64,000 bases of DNA, taken from contig NZ_JACVPL010000001.1 in the NCBI RefSeq assembly GCF_018881925.1, positions 62,001-126,000 of the forward strand. The letters run 5' to 3'. The position numbers were made by a program, and so were the translations under genes. Each line of letters starts with the position of its first letter. Position 1 is the stretch's first letter. The stretch comes from Polynucleobacter sp. Latsch14-2 (GTDB taxonomy: Bacteria; Pseudomonadota; Gammaproteobacteria; Burkholderiales; Burkholderiaceae). Below are positions 1 through 9,808 of the stretch, piece by piece. The notes beneath the pieces were generated by a model. That model was not told where the DNA came from, searched no databases, and saw nothing but the letters and a program-made list of their open reading frames with translations.

Positions 1-1
1 C

Positions 2-133
2 CTTTTTTTGCGAGACTTGGCGCAGCCTTTGCGTGTGGACCAGGTAACTGAGTTCGATCGCCACACCGAAAACATGCAATCTGCCCCGGCTCAACAGGAT
101 GGCTATTTTTTAGTTCCACGGGTGATCGAATGA
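2..133 (+). CDS. gatC: GatC subunit, C-terminal fragment
   Basis: The window opens inside this gene; only the last 43 codons are visible. The frame ends in PLRVDQV and then FLVPRVIE, which is the conserved tail of GatC, the small subunit of the GatCAB amidotransferase that converts misacylated Glu-tRNA(Gln) or Asp-tRNA(Asn) to the amide form. GatC wraps around GatA and bridges it to GatB. The stop TGA overlaps the gatA start as ATGA, so translation is probably coupled. The identification rests on the short tail plus its position directly before gatA and gatB. Confidence 0.9.
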   Translation, partial: LFLRDLAQPLRVDQVTEFDRHTENMQSAPAQQDGYFLVPRVIE

Positions 134-1647
134 GTTGGCACACCACCCCCATTGCATTAATGGCAAAGGCTCTTGCTGCAAAAGAGGTTTCTAGTACAGA
201 GCTGACTAAGTACTTTTTAGAGCGAATTGAGTCTGGAAAACAGTGGAATGCCTACTTAGATGTGAATACTCACTTAAGTTTAGAGCAAGCATCTGCTGCA
301 GACTCTTTAATTGCTGCCGGGAAGTCTGGGAAGTTGACAGGCATCCCAGTGGCCCATAAAGATGTGTTTGTAACGCGTGGCTGGAGGTCTACGGCAGCCT
401 CCAAAATCCTCGATGGTTACCTCAGCCCATTCGATGCAACTGTGGTTGCCAATTTGGGTATTCCGAGCGCTGAGAATCCAAATGGTGCTGGTATGGTTTG
501 TTTGGGCAAAACCAATATGGATGAGTTTGCAATGGGGTCTTCCAATGAAAACTCTGCCTATGGACCAGTCTTAAATCCTTGGAATTCTGCATATGTCGCT
601 GGAGGATCTTCTGGTGGTTCAGCAGCCGCGGTGGCTGCAGGCTTGGCCCCGATTGCAACTGGCACGGATACAGGTGGGTCGATACGACAGCCAGCTGCTT
701 TTTGTGGGTTAACAGGTATTAAGCCAAGCTATGGGCGTGTGTCTCGTTACGGGATGATTGCCTATGCATCCTCTTTGGATCAGGCTGGCCCTATGGGAAA
801 GACAGCTGAAGATTGTGCTTTATTGCTTTCCGCAATGTCTTCGCATGACCCGCGCGACTCCACCTCTTTGGCCGATTCAGGCGAAGACTATGGCCGTTAT
901 TTGCAAGCGCCTTGGAAGGAAGGCAATGCGAATCCTGCAAAACCTTTGGAAGGCTTGCGGATTGGCTTGCCTAAAGAGTTTTTTGCTGAAGGCTTGGCAG
1001 AGGATGTTGCCCACTCGGTCAACAATGCGGCTAAAGCTTTGCAAGCCATGGGTGCCGAGCTGATAGAGGTGAGCCTACCAAAAACGAAGCTATCGATCCC
1101 TGTTTATTATGTGTTGGCCCCTGCAGAGGCATCGAGCAATTTGAGCCGTTTTGATGGTGTTCGTTATGGCCATCGAGCTCAGGAATATCACGATCTGTCA
1201 GAAATGTATGCCAAATCTCGTACGGAAGGTTTTGGAGCAGAGGTAAAGCGTCGTATCTTGATTGGGACCTATGTCCTTTGTCACGGCTATTACGATGCCT
1301 ACTACTTGCAGGCTCAAAAAATTCGTCGCATTATTGCTGCTGATTTTCAGGCGGCATTTAGTCGCTGCGATATCATTCTTGGCCCTGTGGCGCCTGATGT
1401 TGCATGGCGTTTAGGTGAAAAATCAAAAGATCCAGTACAGATGTATTTGGAAGATATTTACACTCTCTCAACAAACTTGGCAGGACTACCTGCAATGAGT
1501 GTTCCTTGTGGTTTCAGTTCCAATAACCTGCCCATTGGCATGCAATTTATCGGCAACTATTTTTCCGAAGCGCGCTTATTGCAAGTTGCGCATCAATATC
1601 AGCAAGCCAGTGATTGGCACTTGCGACAAGCTGGCGAGGTGGCATGA
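130..1647 (+). CDS. gatA: Glutamyl-tRNA(Gln) amidotransferase subunit A
   Basis: This is the amidase-signature subunit that hydrolyses glutamine and passes ammonia to GatB. The Ser-cisSer-Lys triad is visible: Lys77 in AHKD, cis-Ser160 in GGSSGGS, and nucleophile Ser184 in TGGSIRQPA. The C-terminal [13 protein letters not shown] block is also typical. The length of 505 aa is slightly above the usual 480-490. Part of the excess is a short insertion around residues 110-120, just before [13 protein letters not shown], where most family members run straight from a helix into this strand. It overlaps gatC and gatB by 4 bp each, so the three subunits are probably made in coupled fashion. Confidence 0.97.
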   Translation: MSWHTTPIALMAKALAAKEVSSTELTKYFLERIESGKQWNAYLDVNTHLSLEQASAADSLIAAGKSGKLTGIPVAHKDVFVTRGWRSTAASKILDGYLSPFDATVVANLGIPSAENPNGAGMVCLGKTNMDEFAMGSSNENSAYGPVLNPWNSAYVAGGSSGGSAAAVAAGLAPIATGTDTGGSIRQPAAFCGLTGIKPSYGRVSRYGMIAYASSLDQAGPMGKTAEDCALLLSAMSSHDPRDSTSLADSGEDYGRYLQAPWKEGNANPAKPLEGLRIGLPKEFFAEGLAEDVAHSVNNAAKALQAMGAELIEVSLPKTKLSIPVYYVLAPAEASSNLSRFDGVRYGHRAQEYHDLSEMYAKSRTEGFGAEVKRRILIGTYVLCHGYYDAYYLQAQKIRRIIAADFQAAFSRCDIILGPVAPDVAWRLGEKSKDPVQMYLEDIYTLSTNLAGLPAMSVPCGFSSNNLPIGMQFIGNYFSEARLLQVAHQYQQASDWHLRQAGEVA

Positions 1648-3116
1648 TGCAATGGGAAGTCGTTATCGGTTTAGAAACCCACGCGCAATTAAAAACACAA
1701 TCAAAGATTTTTAGTGGCGCAAGTACCCGCTTTGGCGCAGAGCCTAATACGCAAGCGTGCGCAGTGGATTTGGCTCTGCCGGGAGTGTTGCCAGTCCTAA
1801 ATCGTCAGGCAGTCGAGCATGCTATTTGTTTTGGCTTAGCGGTTGGCGCCAAGATTTCGCCAGCTAGTATTTTTGCTCGCAAAAACTACTTTTATCCAGA
1901 CCTACCCAAGGGCTATCAAATTAGCCAGATGGATCTTCCCATAGTGGTTGGTGGCCAGCTAGAAATCTTAGTGGGTGACGAGCTGAAGGTAGTGGAGCTG
2001 ACTCGCGCCCACATGGAAGAGGACGCCGGAAAATCAGTCCATGAGGAGGATTTTACTGGCCCCCATGGCGAAGCCTCTAGTGGCATTGACTTAAATCGTG
2101 CCGGCACACCGCTGTTAGAAATTGTTACTGAGCCCGTTATGCGCAGCGCTGCAGAAGCTGTGGCTTATGCAAAAGCTTTGCATGGCTTGGTTGTTTGGCT
2201 AGGGGTGTGCGATGGCAATATGCAAGAAGGTTCTTTTCGTTGTGATGCCAACGTTTCAGTCCGCCCTTTAGGTCAAGCAGAGTTCGGCACGCGTTGCGAG
2301 ATAAAAAATCTGAATTCATTCCGCTTTCTGGAGGAGGCAATTCAACATGAAGTACGTCGCCAAATCGAATTAATAGAAGACGGCGGTAAGGTTATTCAAG
2401 AGACACGTTTATACGATCCCGATCGCCAAGAAACACGAAGCATGCGCAGCAAAGAAGATGCAAATGATTATCGCTACTTCCCAGATCCGGACTTGTTGCC
2501 GGTAGTCATCGATGATGCTTGGATTTCTGAAGTGCGCAGCAAGATGCCTGCATTGCCAGCACAATTGCGCAAGGAATGGCAAAGTGAGTTTGGTTTGAGT
2601 GCTTATGACACGCAGCTACTGACACAAGACCGTGATACTGCAAAAGTATTTGAGAGCTTGTTAGCAATTACAGGGAAGCCTTTGGCAAAAGCAGCGGCTA
2701 ATTTAATTGCTGGTGAATTTGCCTCCGCCGTAAATCGCGCTGGTATTGCTGTGGCTGATGTGCCTTTGAAGCCCGAACATTTGGCTCCGTTATTGACGCG
2801 TACGGCAGATGGCACGATCTCCAACAAGATTGCCAAAGATATTTTTGCCATTCTGTGGGAAGAGGCTCTGGCAGGGAAGGCAATCAGCACTGTAGATCAC
2901 ATTATTGATGTCAAAGGTTTGAAGCAGATTAGTGACAGCGGTGCGCTTGAGGCCATGATTGATAAGGTATTGGCAGCCAATGAAAAATCAGTTGAAGAGT
3001 TTCGCTCTGGCAAAGAAAAAGCGTTTAATGCGCTAGTTGGCCAGATTATGAAGGCCTCACAAGGTAAGGCAAATCCAGGTCAAGTTAATGAGTTGCTTCG
3101 TAAAAAGCTGGGTTGA
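1644..3116 (+). CDS. gatB: Aspartyl/glutamyl-tRNA amidotransferase subunit B
   Basis: GatB binds the misacylated tRNA, activates the side-chain carboxyl with ATP and completes amidation with ammonia from GatA. The N-terminal [13 protein letters not shown], the [17 protein letters not shown] block, and the HMEEDAGKS and [16 protein letters not shown] motifs are all GatB hallmarks. The C-terminal third is the tRNA-tail-binding YqeY-like domain, ending in [13 protein letters not shown]. The frame is open upstream to 1614, but the start overlapping the gatA stop (1644, or the adjacent ATG at 1647) gives the normal N-terminus and a 490-aa protein. A functional pathway also needs a non-discriminating Asp- or Glu-tRNA synthetase, not seen here. 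Confidence 0.97.
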   Translation: MMQWEVVIGLETHAQLKTQSKIFSGASTRFGAEPNTQACAVDLALPGVLPVLNRQAVEHAICFGLAVGAKISPASIFARKNYFYPDLPKGYQISQMDLPIVVGGQLEILVGDELKVVELTRAHMEEDAGKSVHEEDFTGPHGEASSGIDLNRAGTPLLEIVTEPVMRSAAEAVAYAKALHGLVVWLGVCDGNMQEGSFRCDANVSVRPLGQAEFGTRCEIKNLNSFRFLEEAIQHEVRRQIELIEDGGKVIQETRLYDPDRQETRSMRSKEDANDYRYFPDPDLLPVVIDDAWISEVRSKMPALPAQLRKEWQSEFGLSAYDTQLLTQDRDTAKVFESLLAITGKPLAKAAANLIAGEFASAVNRAGIAVADVPLKPEHLAPLLTRTADGTISNKIAKDIFAILWEEALAGKAISTVDHIIDVKGLKQISDSGALEAMIDKVLAANEKSVEEFRSGKEKAFNALVGQIMKASQGKANPGQVNELLRKKLG

Positions 3117-3161
3117 ATCTAGGTAAGTTATTCGGTAATTGAAATATTGAGAAAGAAATAG

Positions 3162-3836
3162 ATGAGTGCAATCGATCCAAAGCAGGCAGAGCAAGAAGAG
3201 TTGGTGGCTGAGTGGTTGCGAGCAACCCCCGGCTTCTTTGAGCGTTACGCCAGTCTATTGAATGAAATTCGCTTGAAGCATCCACATGAAGATCGTGCGA
3301 TTTCATTGCAAGAGCGTCAAATGACAATATTGCGCACTCAAAATCAGGAGCTCAATCGCCGTCTTAGTGAGATGCTGCACTTTGGAAGTCGTAATGACAA
3401 AACGCAGCAAGGTTTGGTTGCATGGTTATTGCGCTTGATGCGCGCTAACAATAAGGCGGATGTAGAGGTTGCGGTAACTGCTGGCTTAGCAGAAGTCTTC
3501 GAAGTGGATGCCGCACAAATTCTTGCTCCAAATAAGGCCTTCGGCCCTTGGGTTGATACCCCATTGTGCGGTTCTGCAAAAGAATTGGCTGCTGCCAGTA
3601 TTGATTTATTGGCAACCCAGATCACTATCGAACCTGAGTGGCAAAGTATGGTGGCGATTGGTCTGCCTTTAGGTAAGAATGGATCAAGCAATCAGGCGCC
3701 GGCAGTTCTTTTGTTGGCTAGCAAGGATGAGTCTCGCTTTACTGCTGACATGGGTGCTTTCTATTTGCGCCAAATCGCCGAATTAACTGCCGCTGCCTTA
3801 GATCGGGTCCAGGCTTATGAAGCCACAGCTGACTGA
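3162..3836 (+). CDS. DUF484 family protein
   Basis: A 224-aa cytoplasmic protein that matches the DUF484 family, usually found directly upstream of xerC in beta- and gammaproteobacteria. The N-terminal EWLRATPGFFERYASLL is the family signature. It is followed by a coiled-coil stretch (residues 50-75, rich in E, Q and R), then a GAF-like domain of about 150 residues. The function of the family is unknown; a GAF-like fold suggests ligand sensing or protein contact. The last 20 bp overlap the xerC start, so the two are likely co-translated, which hints at a link to chromosome-dimer resolution. I see no catalytic motif. Confidence 0.85.
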   Translation: MSAIDPKQAEQEELVAEWLRATPGFFERYASLLNEIRLKHPHEDRAISLQERQMTILRTQNQELNRRLSEMLHFGSRNDKTQQGLVAWLLRLMRANNKADVEVAVTAGLAEVFEVDAAQILAPNKAFGPWVDTPLCGSAKELAAASIDLLATQITIEPEWQSMVAIGLPLGKNGSSNQAPAVLLLASKDESRFTADMGAFYLRQIAELTAAALDRVQAYEATAD

Positions 3837-4818
3837 ACTTCATCCGCTTGTGCAAGATTATTTGCACGAGCTACATGTATTGCGTCAGTTATCACCTCAT
3901 ACGCTCAAGGCGTATCGCATGGATTTGGCTGAGTTACAAAACTTTGCCACCGATGATGCAGTTGAGCTGTTAAAGGTCAGCAATGCTCATGTTCGTCGCT
4001 GGGCGGGGAGATGGCACGCAAAGGGCAAGTCACCTAGAACCATCGCTAGAGGCCTTTCTGCTTGGCGGGGTTGGTATGACTGGCTTACGGAAAAAGATGC
4101 GCGCAGAGATGGGCAGGCGGGCAGAGCGCAGATTAAATTAAGCGCTAATCCGGTAGATGATGTGAGGGCACCTAAGCGCCTCAAGTCTTTGCCTAAGGCA
4201 CTGTCAGTAGAGCAGGCATTAGCACTGGTTAATCAAGCGGTTCAAGAGGCGCAAGAAAAGAAGGATCTTGAGTCCATTCGGGATGCAGCAATTGTCGATC
4301 TGCTGTACTCCTCTGGATTGCGTCTTTCGGAGCTCCTGGGTATAGATGTAATGCAAAGTAAAGACCGTCAATATGAGTCTGCGGGCTGGTTGGATTGGGA
4401 TGCTGCTGAAGTTACGGTGCTCGGTAAAGGTGGCAAGCGTCGCTCGGTTCCAGTTGGGGCTCCCGCTATGCAGTCTTTACAGTTTTGGCGAGAGTTGCGG
4501 AAAGAGGCTGACTGTACCGAACAGTCTTTGGCCTTGTTCATTTCAGCCAGAGGTGCTCGGTTGTCGCCGCGTACCGTTCAGGCGCGTTTACGCACCTTAG
4601 CCATGCGTGCTGGGCTACCGACGCATGTACACCCCCATATGATGCGCCATAGCTTTGCAAGCCATGTATTGCAATCCTCGCAGGATTTGCGGGCGGTCCA
4701 GGAAATGCTGGGACATGCCAGTATCGCTAGCACTCAAATTTATACGTCTTTGGATTTTCAGCATCTAGCGCAGGCATATGACAAAGCCCATCCTCGTGCA
4801 AAGGCTGGTAAAGGCTGA
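3817..4818 (+). CDS. xerC: Site-specific tyrosine recombinase XerC
   Basis: XerC acts with XerD at dif to resolve chromosome dimers at division. The N-terminal SAM-like core-binding domain (residues 10-95) contains the RQLSPHTLKAYRMDL motif. The catalytic domain carries the full tyrosine-recombinase set: Arg169 in SSGLRLSELLG, Lys204 in LGKGGKRR, His274 and Arg277 in HPHMMRHSF, His300 in LGHASIAS, and nucleophile Tyr309 in TQIYTS. The protein is about 30 residues longer than E. coli XerC, mostly in linker regions around residues 92-110 and 180-195. The partner XerD is not in this window. Confidence 0.95.
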   Translation: MKPQLTELHPLVQDYLHELHVLRQLSPHTLKAYRMDLAELQNFATDDAVELLKVSNAHVRRWAGRWHAKGKSPRTIARGLSAWRGWYDWLTEKDARRDGQAGRAQIKLSANPVDDVRAPKRLKSLPKALSVEQALALVNQAVQEAQEKKDLESIRDAAIVDLLYSSGLRLSELLGIDVMQSKDRQYESAGWLDWDAAEVTVLGKGGKRRSVPVGAPAMQSLQFWRELRKEADCTEQSLALFISARGARLSPRTVQARLRTLAMRAGLPTHVHPHMMRHSFASHVLQSSQDLRAVQEMLGHASIASTQIYTSLDFQHLAQAYDKAHPRAKAGKG

Positions 4819-4887
4819 GGAACTCGGTAAGATACTAGGTTTCCCCCGCCGGGGATGATTGATTTTTCGATTTTGAATGGATTTACG

Positions 4888-5907
4888 ATGGCACTGATTC
4901 CAGTAACGATTCTCACGGGCTTTTTGGGTAGCGGTAAAACTACCCTGCTAAAGCACATTCTCACTGAACAACATGGCAAAAAAATTGCTGTAATCGAAAA
5001 CGAGTTCGGCGAAGAAAATATCGATAACGATATTTTGGTTCAAGACAATCAAGAAAATATCGTACAGATGAGTAATGGCTGCATTTGCTGCACGATTCGT
5101 GGCGACTTGGTTGATGCTCTTAATGAGCTATGGGAGCAACGTAAGAACAAGAAAATTAGTTTTGACCGTGTTGTCATTGAGACTACCGGCGTTGCTAATC
5201 CTGGTCCAGTGGCTCAGACCTTCTTCATGGATGACGACGTAGCGGATCATTATGTTTTGGATGCAGTGGTTACCTTGGTGGATGCCAAGCATGGCCAGCA
5301 ACAGCTCACCGAGCATGAGGAGGCTCAGCGTCAAGTTGGTTTTGCCGATCAAATTTTTATTACCAAGACAGATTTAGTAAGTCCTGTCGAGGTGGATGCA
5401 TTGCGCACGCGTTTAATGCATATGAACCCTAGAGCGCCCATTCAGGGGATTTCTAAGGGGGTTGTGCCACTGGAGGCGGTTTTGGACCTCAAAGGCTTTA
5501 ATTTGAACGCCAAATTGGACATTGACCCCCATTTCTTAGAGTCAGAGGATCATGATCACAGCACTTGCGGCCATGACCATAGTCACGATCATCATGGGCA
5601 TGCAGGGCATACAGATCGCATCCAATCCTTCGTTTTTCGTAGTGATAAACCCTTTGATCATAAAAAATTGGAAGACTTCCTAGGGGGCATTCTGGAGGTC
5701 TTTGGCGAGAAGATGTTGCGCTACAAAGGCGTCCTATACGTGAAGGGAAGCAACCGAAAAGTGGTATTTCAGGGGGTTCACCAGATGATGGGTAGCGATT
5801 TGGCTGGTCCATGGGGTGCTGAACCCAAGCAAACTCGAATGGTATTTATTGGCATTGATTTGCCAAAGGACACCCTATTGGCTGGGCTTGAGGGATGTTT
5901 GGTCTAG
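4888..5907 (+). CDS. CobW/COG0523 family GTP-binding metallochaperone
   Basis: A G3E-family GTPase thought to insert or buffer metal, often zinc. From the ATG at 4888 it has a P-loop GFLGSGKTT (residues 11-19), the metal-binding CICC (65-68), a TKTDL guanine motif, and a histidine-rich metal-chelating linker with about a dozen His residues before the C-terminal CobW domain. The frame is open to an ATG at 4855, but that start would place the P-loop unusually far in, so 4888 is preferred (339 aa). It sits directly upstream of a zinc-independent dksA, the pairing described for zinc-sparing gene sets. I found no convincing Zur box upstream. Substrate and client are not known. Confidence 0.85.
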   Translation: MALIPVTILTGFLGSGKTTLLKHILTEQHGKKIAVIENEFGEENIDNDILVQDNQENIVQMSNGCICCTIRGDLVDALNELWEQRKNKKISFDRVVIETTGVANPGPVAQTFFMDDDVADHYVLDAVVTLVDAKHGQQQLTEHEEAQRQVGFADQIFITKTDLVSPVEVDALRTRLMHMNPRAPIQGISKGVVPLEAVLDLKGFNLNAKLDIDPHFLESEDHDHSTCGHDHSHDHHGHAGHTDRIQSFVFRSDKPFDHKKLEDFLGGILEVFGEKMLRYKGVLYVKGSNRKVVFQGVHQMMGSDLAGPWGAEPKQTRMVFIGIDLPKDTLLAGLEGCLV

Positions 5908-6009
5908 CCAGCTTCGGATACAATCTGCCGCCACGGTCAATATTGATAAAAGGTCGTAAAACTTTGGCAGAATGAGGCAATAATGCTTCAAACCCTTGGA
6001 AAGAATGAG

Positions 6010-6501
6010 ATGACGGTAAAAACAGCAACAAAAACTGCAGCGGCTCCAAAGGCTAGCAAGGCTGTAAGCGGCAAGACTACAAAAAGCGTCCCCTTGATTT
6101 TGAGTGAGGCTGAACTGCTCAAGATGGCTGACAAGGATTACATGAATGCAGCCCAGTTAAATTTTTTCCGTCAAAAATTATTGACTCTCAAAGATGACAT
6201 TCTGAAAAACGCTTCAGAGACCACTGAGCATCTCAGAGAAAATATTCTGGTTCCGGATCCAGCGGATCGCGCAACGATTGAAGAAGAACATGCGCTTGAA
6301 TTACGTACCCGTGATCGTGAGCGTAAGCTGTTGAAAAAAGTAGAGCAAGCTCTAGCGCGCATTGAGACTGCTGATTACGGTTGGTGCGAAGAGACTGGTG
6401 AGCCAATTGGCTTATCCCGTTTAATTGCAAGGCCGACAGCAAATTTATCGCTAGAAGCACAAGAGCGTCGTGAACTACGTCAAAAATTGTTTGGCGAATA
6501 A
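6010..6501 (+). CDS. dksA: RNA polymerase-binding factor DksA, zinc-finger-less type
   Basis: DksA enters the RNA polymerase secondary channel and with ppGpp controls stringent-response promoters. The acidic coiled-coil tip DPADRA (Asp83, Asp86, Ala88) that contacts the active site is intact. In the zinc-finger region only Cys126 remains. The positions matching E. coli Cys117, Cys135 and Cys138 are Thr129, Ser147 and Ala150, so this protein cannot make the C4 zinc site. The rest of that fold ([15 protein letters not shown]) is conserved. The ATG at 6010 follows a GGAAAG ribosome site; an in-frame ATG at 5983 would add nine residues. The N-terminus is Lys/Ala/Thr rich and probably disordered. 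Confidence 0.92.
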   Translation: MTVKTATKTAAAPKASKAVSGKTTKSVPLILSEAELLKMADKDYMNAAQLNFFRQKLLTLKDDILKNASETTEHLRENILVPDPADRATIEEEHALELRTRDRERKLLKKVEQALARIETADYGWCEETGEPIGLSRLIARPTANLSLEAQERRELRQKLFGE

Positions 6502-6521
6502 CCCTTAATACCTCGGTTGCA

Positions 6522-7424
6522 ATGACTAAGCATTTACCTTCTCTTGCTGATATTCCTCCTTTATTAAAGGCGGAAATTTTGGCCGAGGCTTTGCCTTATA
6601 TTCGCCAATATCACGGTAAAACCATTGTGATTAAGTATGGCGGGAACGCCATGGTTGAGGATCGCCTCAAAGAAAGTTTTGCGCGGGATGTGATTCTGCT
6701 GAAATTGGTTGGCATGAACCCTGTTGTAGTGCATGGTGGGGGCCCACAAATTGATGAGGCTCTGAAGAAGATCGGCAAGACAGGGACTTTTATTCAAGGG
6801 ATGCGCGTTACTGATGAAGAAACCATGGAAGTGGTGGAGTGGGTTCTAGGTGGCGAAGTGCAGCAAGATATTGTGATGTTAATCAATCACTTTGGTGGAC
6901 AGGCAGTTGGCTTGACTGGTAAAGATGGTGGTTTAATTCATGCAAGAAAAATGATGATCCCCGACGAAAAAAATCCAGGACAGAAATTGGATATTGGTTT
7001 TGTCGGTGAGATTGAGGCTATTAATCCTGCGGTTGTAAAAGCCTTGCAAGACGATGCGTTTATTCCAGTGATTTCTCCAATTGGCTTTAGCGCTGAAGGT
7101 CAAGCGTTCAATATTAACGCTGACTTAGTTGCTGGCAAGATGGCTGAAATTTTGCATGCTGAAAAATTAGTGATGATGACTAACATTCCAGGCGTAATGG
7201 ATAAAAACGGCACACTATTGACTGATTTAACTGCGCGAGAAATCGATGATTTATTTGCCGATGGAACGATCTCGGGCGGCATGCTACCAAAAATCTCATC
7301 TGCGTTAGATGCTGCTAAGAGTGGCGTGAACTCAGTGCATATTATTGATGGTCGTATTGAACACTCTTTATTATTAGAAATTCTGACTGAGCAAGCTTTC
7401 GGAACAATGATTCGTTCTAGGTAA
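6522..7424 (+). CDS. argB: Acetylglutamate kinase
   Basis: This enzyme phosphorylates N-acetyl-L-glutamate in the second step of arginine synthesis. The ATP- and substrate-binding signatures [10 protein letters not shown] (near residue 35) and VVHGGGPQI (near residue 70) and the C-terminal [13 protein letters not shown] loop are present, and the 300-aa length is normal. The N-terminal helix ([18 protein letters not shown]) resembles that of the hexameric, arginine-inhibited kinases, so feedback control is plausible but inferred. It starts 20 bp after dksA and is probably transcribed with it. Confidence 0.96.
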   Translation: MTKHLPSLADIPPLLKAEILAEALPYIRQYHGKTIVIKYGGNAMVEDRLKESFARDVILLKLVGMNPVVVHGGGPQIDEALKKIGKTGTFIQGMRVTDEETMEVVEWVLGGEVQQDIVMLINHFGGQAVGLTGKDGGLIHARKMMIPDEKNPGQKLDIGFVGEIEAINPAVVKALQDDAFIPVISPIGFSAEGQAFNINADLVAGKMAEILHAEKLVMMTNIPGVMDKNGTLLTDLTAREIDDLFADGTISGGMLPKISSALDAAKSGVNSVHIIDGRIEHSLLLEILTEQAFGTMIRSR

Positions 7425-7443
7425 GCTGGGGATAAGTGAAACT

Positions 7444-8094
7444 ATGCGTGATTCTTTAGAGTCGTCAGAAGTTGCAAGCAGTGTTCCTGAGGCAGGTAAG
7501 ACGCGTAAGCGCCCTCGCCCAGGAGAGCGCCGCTTACAAATTTTGCAAGTGCTCGCGGAGATGTTACAAAACCCCAGGGGTGAGCGCGTAACCACTGCAG
7601 CCTTAGCCGCCAAAATTCAAGTTTCAGAGGCGGCCCTTTATCGGCACTTTGCAAGCAAAGCACAAATGTTTGAGGGCTTAATTGCCTTCATTGAGCAAAC
7701 GGTTTTTGGGTTGATTAATCAAATCAATCAAAAAGAAGAATCTGGCCTTGCACAGGCTCGTGGAATTTTGCAGATGCTGCTTTTCTTCGCCGAGAAAAAT
7801 CCTGGCATGACCCGAGTGCTATTAGGCGATGCCTTGTTGCAAGAGGATGATCGTTTGCAAGAGCGCATTACTCAGGTGTTGGATCGCGTTGAGGCATCCC
7901 TAAAGCAGGCTTTACGAATTGCTCAAACCCAAGGCGGTGCATTGGGGCAGGTGGGTCAAGATGAGGTCAGTGTTCGTGCTGCCATGTTGATGAGTTTTGT
8001 TTTGGGCCGCTGGCATCGCTTTGCTCGGAGCGGCTTTAAGAAGCAGCCAACTGAAGCATCTGATATTAGTCTTCGCATTCTTCTCTCCGAATGA
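7444..8094 (+). CDS. slmA: Nucleoid occlusion factor SlmA (TetR-like)
   Basis: SlmA binds specific sites across the chromosome and blocks FtsZ ring assembly over the nucleoid. The N-terminal tail ([27 protein letters not shown]) is basic and leads into a TetR helix-turn-helix (around residues 35-80; [31 protein letters not shown]), followed by a helical domain with the typical [10 protein letters not shown] block. At 216 aa it matches SlmA rather than a generic TetR regulator. It shares its TGA with the ATG of metX, an unusual coupling between division control and methionine synthesis. Confidence 0.9.
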   Translation: MRDSLESSEVASSVPEAGKTRKRPRPGERRLQILQVLAEMLQNPRGERVTTAALAAKIQVSEAALYRHFASKAQMFEGLIAFIEQTVFGLINQINQKEESGLAQARGILQMLLFFAEKNPGMTRVLLGDALLQEDDRLQERITQVLDRVEASLKQALRIAQTQGGALGQVGQDEVSVRAAMLMSFVLGRWHRFARSGFKKQPTEASDISLRILLSE

Positions 8095-9230
8095 GCGAGC
8101 TACACCTCTCTAGAAATACTATCCATTTTGCCGAGCCCTTGCCTTTGCAAAGTGGCGCCATATTGTCTGGCTACGACCTAGTTATTGAAACTTACGGCAA
8201 GTTAAATCTAGAGAAAAGTAATGCCATCCTAATTTGTCATGCACTCAATGCTTCGCATCATGTTGCGGGTCCAGATCCGGAAGACCCAGACGATATTGGA
8301 TGGTGGGACAACATGATTGGCCCTGGCAAGCCGGTCGATACAGATCATTTCTTTGTAATTGGCGTCAATAACTTAGGCTCCTGCTTTGGCTCTACTGGGC
8401 CAATGAGTATTCATCCAGAAACTGGTAAGCCTTATGGCGCAGATTTCCCTGTGGTGACCGTTGAGGATTGGGTCAATACTCAAGCGCGCTTGGCAGATAA
8501 GTTGGGTATTCGTAAATTTGCTGCGGTGATGGGCGGAAGCCTCGGTGGTATGCAAGCCATGGCGTGGTCGATTCAGTTTCCCAAACGCTTGGAGCACTGC
8601 ATTGTAATTGCCTCAACCCCAAAATTGAGCGCACAGAATATTGCCTTCAATGAAGTCGCTCGTAATGCCATTCTGTCTGACCCTGATTTTCATGGTGGAA
8701 ATTACTATGAGCATGGCGTTGTACCCAAGCGCGGCTTAAGATTGGCGCGCATGGTCGGTCACATTACCTATTTATCTGATGACGATATGGCCGAAAAGTT
8801 TGGACGTGAATTGCAGCGCCCCAATGGCGAGTCAAATGATTATCGTTTTAGCTTCGATGTCGAGTTTGAAGTTGAAAGCTATTTGCGTCATCAAGGGGAT
8901 AAGTTTTCCACATACTTTGATGCCAATACTTACCTTTTAATTACTCGCGCACTTGATTACTTTGATCCGTCCCGTCGTTATGGGGGCAGTCTTAATCGAG
9001 CTTTGGCCGAGGTGCAGGCGAAATTTTTAGTCGTGAGTTTTTCAACGGATTGGCGTTTTCCGCCAAATCGTAGTCGCGAGATTGTGGAGTCTTTACTGAG
9101 CAATAAGAGTGAAGTGAGTTATGCCGAGATTGATGCCCCACATGGGCATGATGCCTTTTTGTTGGATGATTCTCGATATCACAATCTGATTCGTGCTTAT
9201 TTTGGAAAAATGCGCGAGGTCCTTAAATGA
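8091..9230 (+). CDS. metX: Homoserine O-acyltransferase MetX
   Basis: An alpha/beta-hydrolase-fold acyltransferase that activates homoserine for methionine synthesis. The catalytic triad is visible: Ser150 in [10 protein letters not shown], Asp320 in STDWRFPP, and His353 in [21 protein letters not shown] is another family signature. MetX enzymes of beta- and gammaproteobacteria have been reassigned in part from acetyl- to succinyl-transferases on the basis of active-site residues; I cannot settle the acyl donor by eye. It overlaps slmA and metW by 4 bp each. metX-metW is a conserved pair in proteobacteria. Confidence 0.93.
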   Translation: MSELHLSRNTIHFAEPLPLQSGAILSGYDLVIETYGKLNLEKSNAILICHALNASHHVAGPDPEDPDDIGWWDNMIGPGKPVDTDHFFVIGVNNLGSCFGSTGPMSIHPETGKPYGADFPVVTVEDWVNTQARLADKLGIRKFAAVMGGSLGGMQAMAWSIQFPKRLEHCIVIASTPKLSAQNIAFNEVARNAILSDPDFHGGNYYEHGVVPKRGLRLARMVGHITYLSDDDMAEKFGRELQRPNGESNDYRFSFDVEFEVESYLRHQGDKFSTYFDANTYLLITRALDYFDPSRRYGGSLNRALAEVQAKFLVVSFSTDWRFPPNRSREIVESLLSNKSEVSYAEIDAPHGHDAFLLDDSRYHNLIRAYFGKMREVLK

Positions 9231-9808
9231 AGCGCGCAGATTTTGCAGCCATCGCCAAATGGATAGCCCCCAATACTCAGGTCTTAGACTTGGGTTGTGG
9301 GGACGGTAGTTTTTTAGAGTTTTTACAAACTCAAAAACCGGTACATTGCTATGGCGTAGAGATTGATGATGAGCGCGTACTCTCTTGTGTGCAAAAAGGT
9401 TTAAATGTTATTCAGCAAAATCTTGAAGGTGGTTTAGCCTTATTTGAGAACAATAGTTTTGATACAGTTGTCTTGTCTCAAACACTTCAAACGATTCACC
9501 AAACGGAAAAGATTCTGCGCGAAGTCGTTCGCGTGGGCAAAGAGTCTGTTGTTTCTTTTCCTAATTTTGGACACTGGTCCCATCGCTTAGCAGTGGGACT
9601 GGGACATATGCCTGTGTCCAAAAGTCTGCCGTACAAGTGGTACAACACGCCGAATGTGCGCGTACTGACTGTTGCTGACTTTGAAAGGCTGGCCTCTAGC
9701 CTTGGATTGGAGATTGTTGATCGCTGCATCTTGCATGAGGGCAGGGAAGTAACCTTGCTGCCAAATTTATTTGGCAGTCTTGCCTTGTTCCGCGTTCGTC
9801 GTGCTTAG
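9227..9808 (+). CDS. metW: Methionine biosynthesis protein MetW
   Basis: A 193-aa class I methyltransferase-fold protein that functions with MetX in homoserine acylation; its exact chemistry is not settled. The SAM-binding motif [16 protein letters not shown] is near residue 25. The central [14 protein letters not shown] and the block around [11 protein letters not shown] are MetW signatures that separate it from generic methyltransferases. Its ATG overlaps the metX stop, so the pair is translationally coupled. Confidence 0.93.
   Translation: MKRADFAAIAKWIAPNTQVLDLGCGDGSFLEFLQTQKPVHCYGVEIDDERVLSCVQKGLNVIQQNLEGGLALFENNSFDTVVLSQTLQTIHQTEKILREVVRVGKESVVSFPNFGHWSHRLAVGLGHMPVSKSLPYKWYNTPNVRVLTVADFERLASSLGLEIVDRCILHEGREVTLLPNLFGSLALFRVRRA

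Noticed and set aside
4819..4887. Zur operator upstream of the COG0523 GTPase
   Set aside because: No AT-rich dyad resembling a Zur box is visible; only a GC-rich CCCC/GGGG hairpin.
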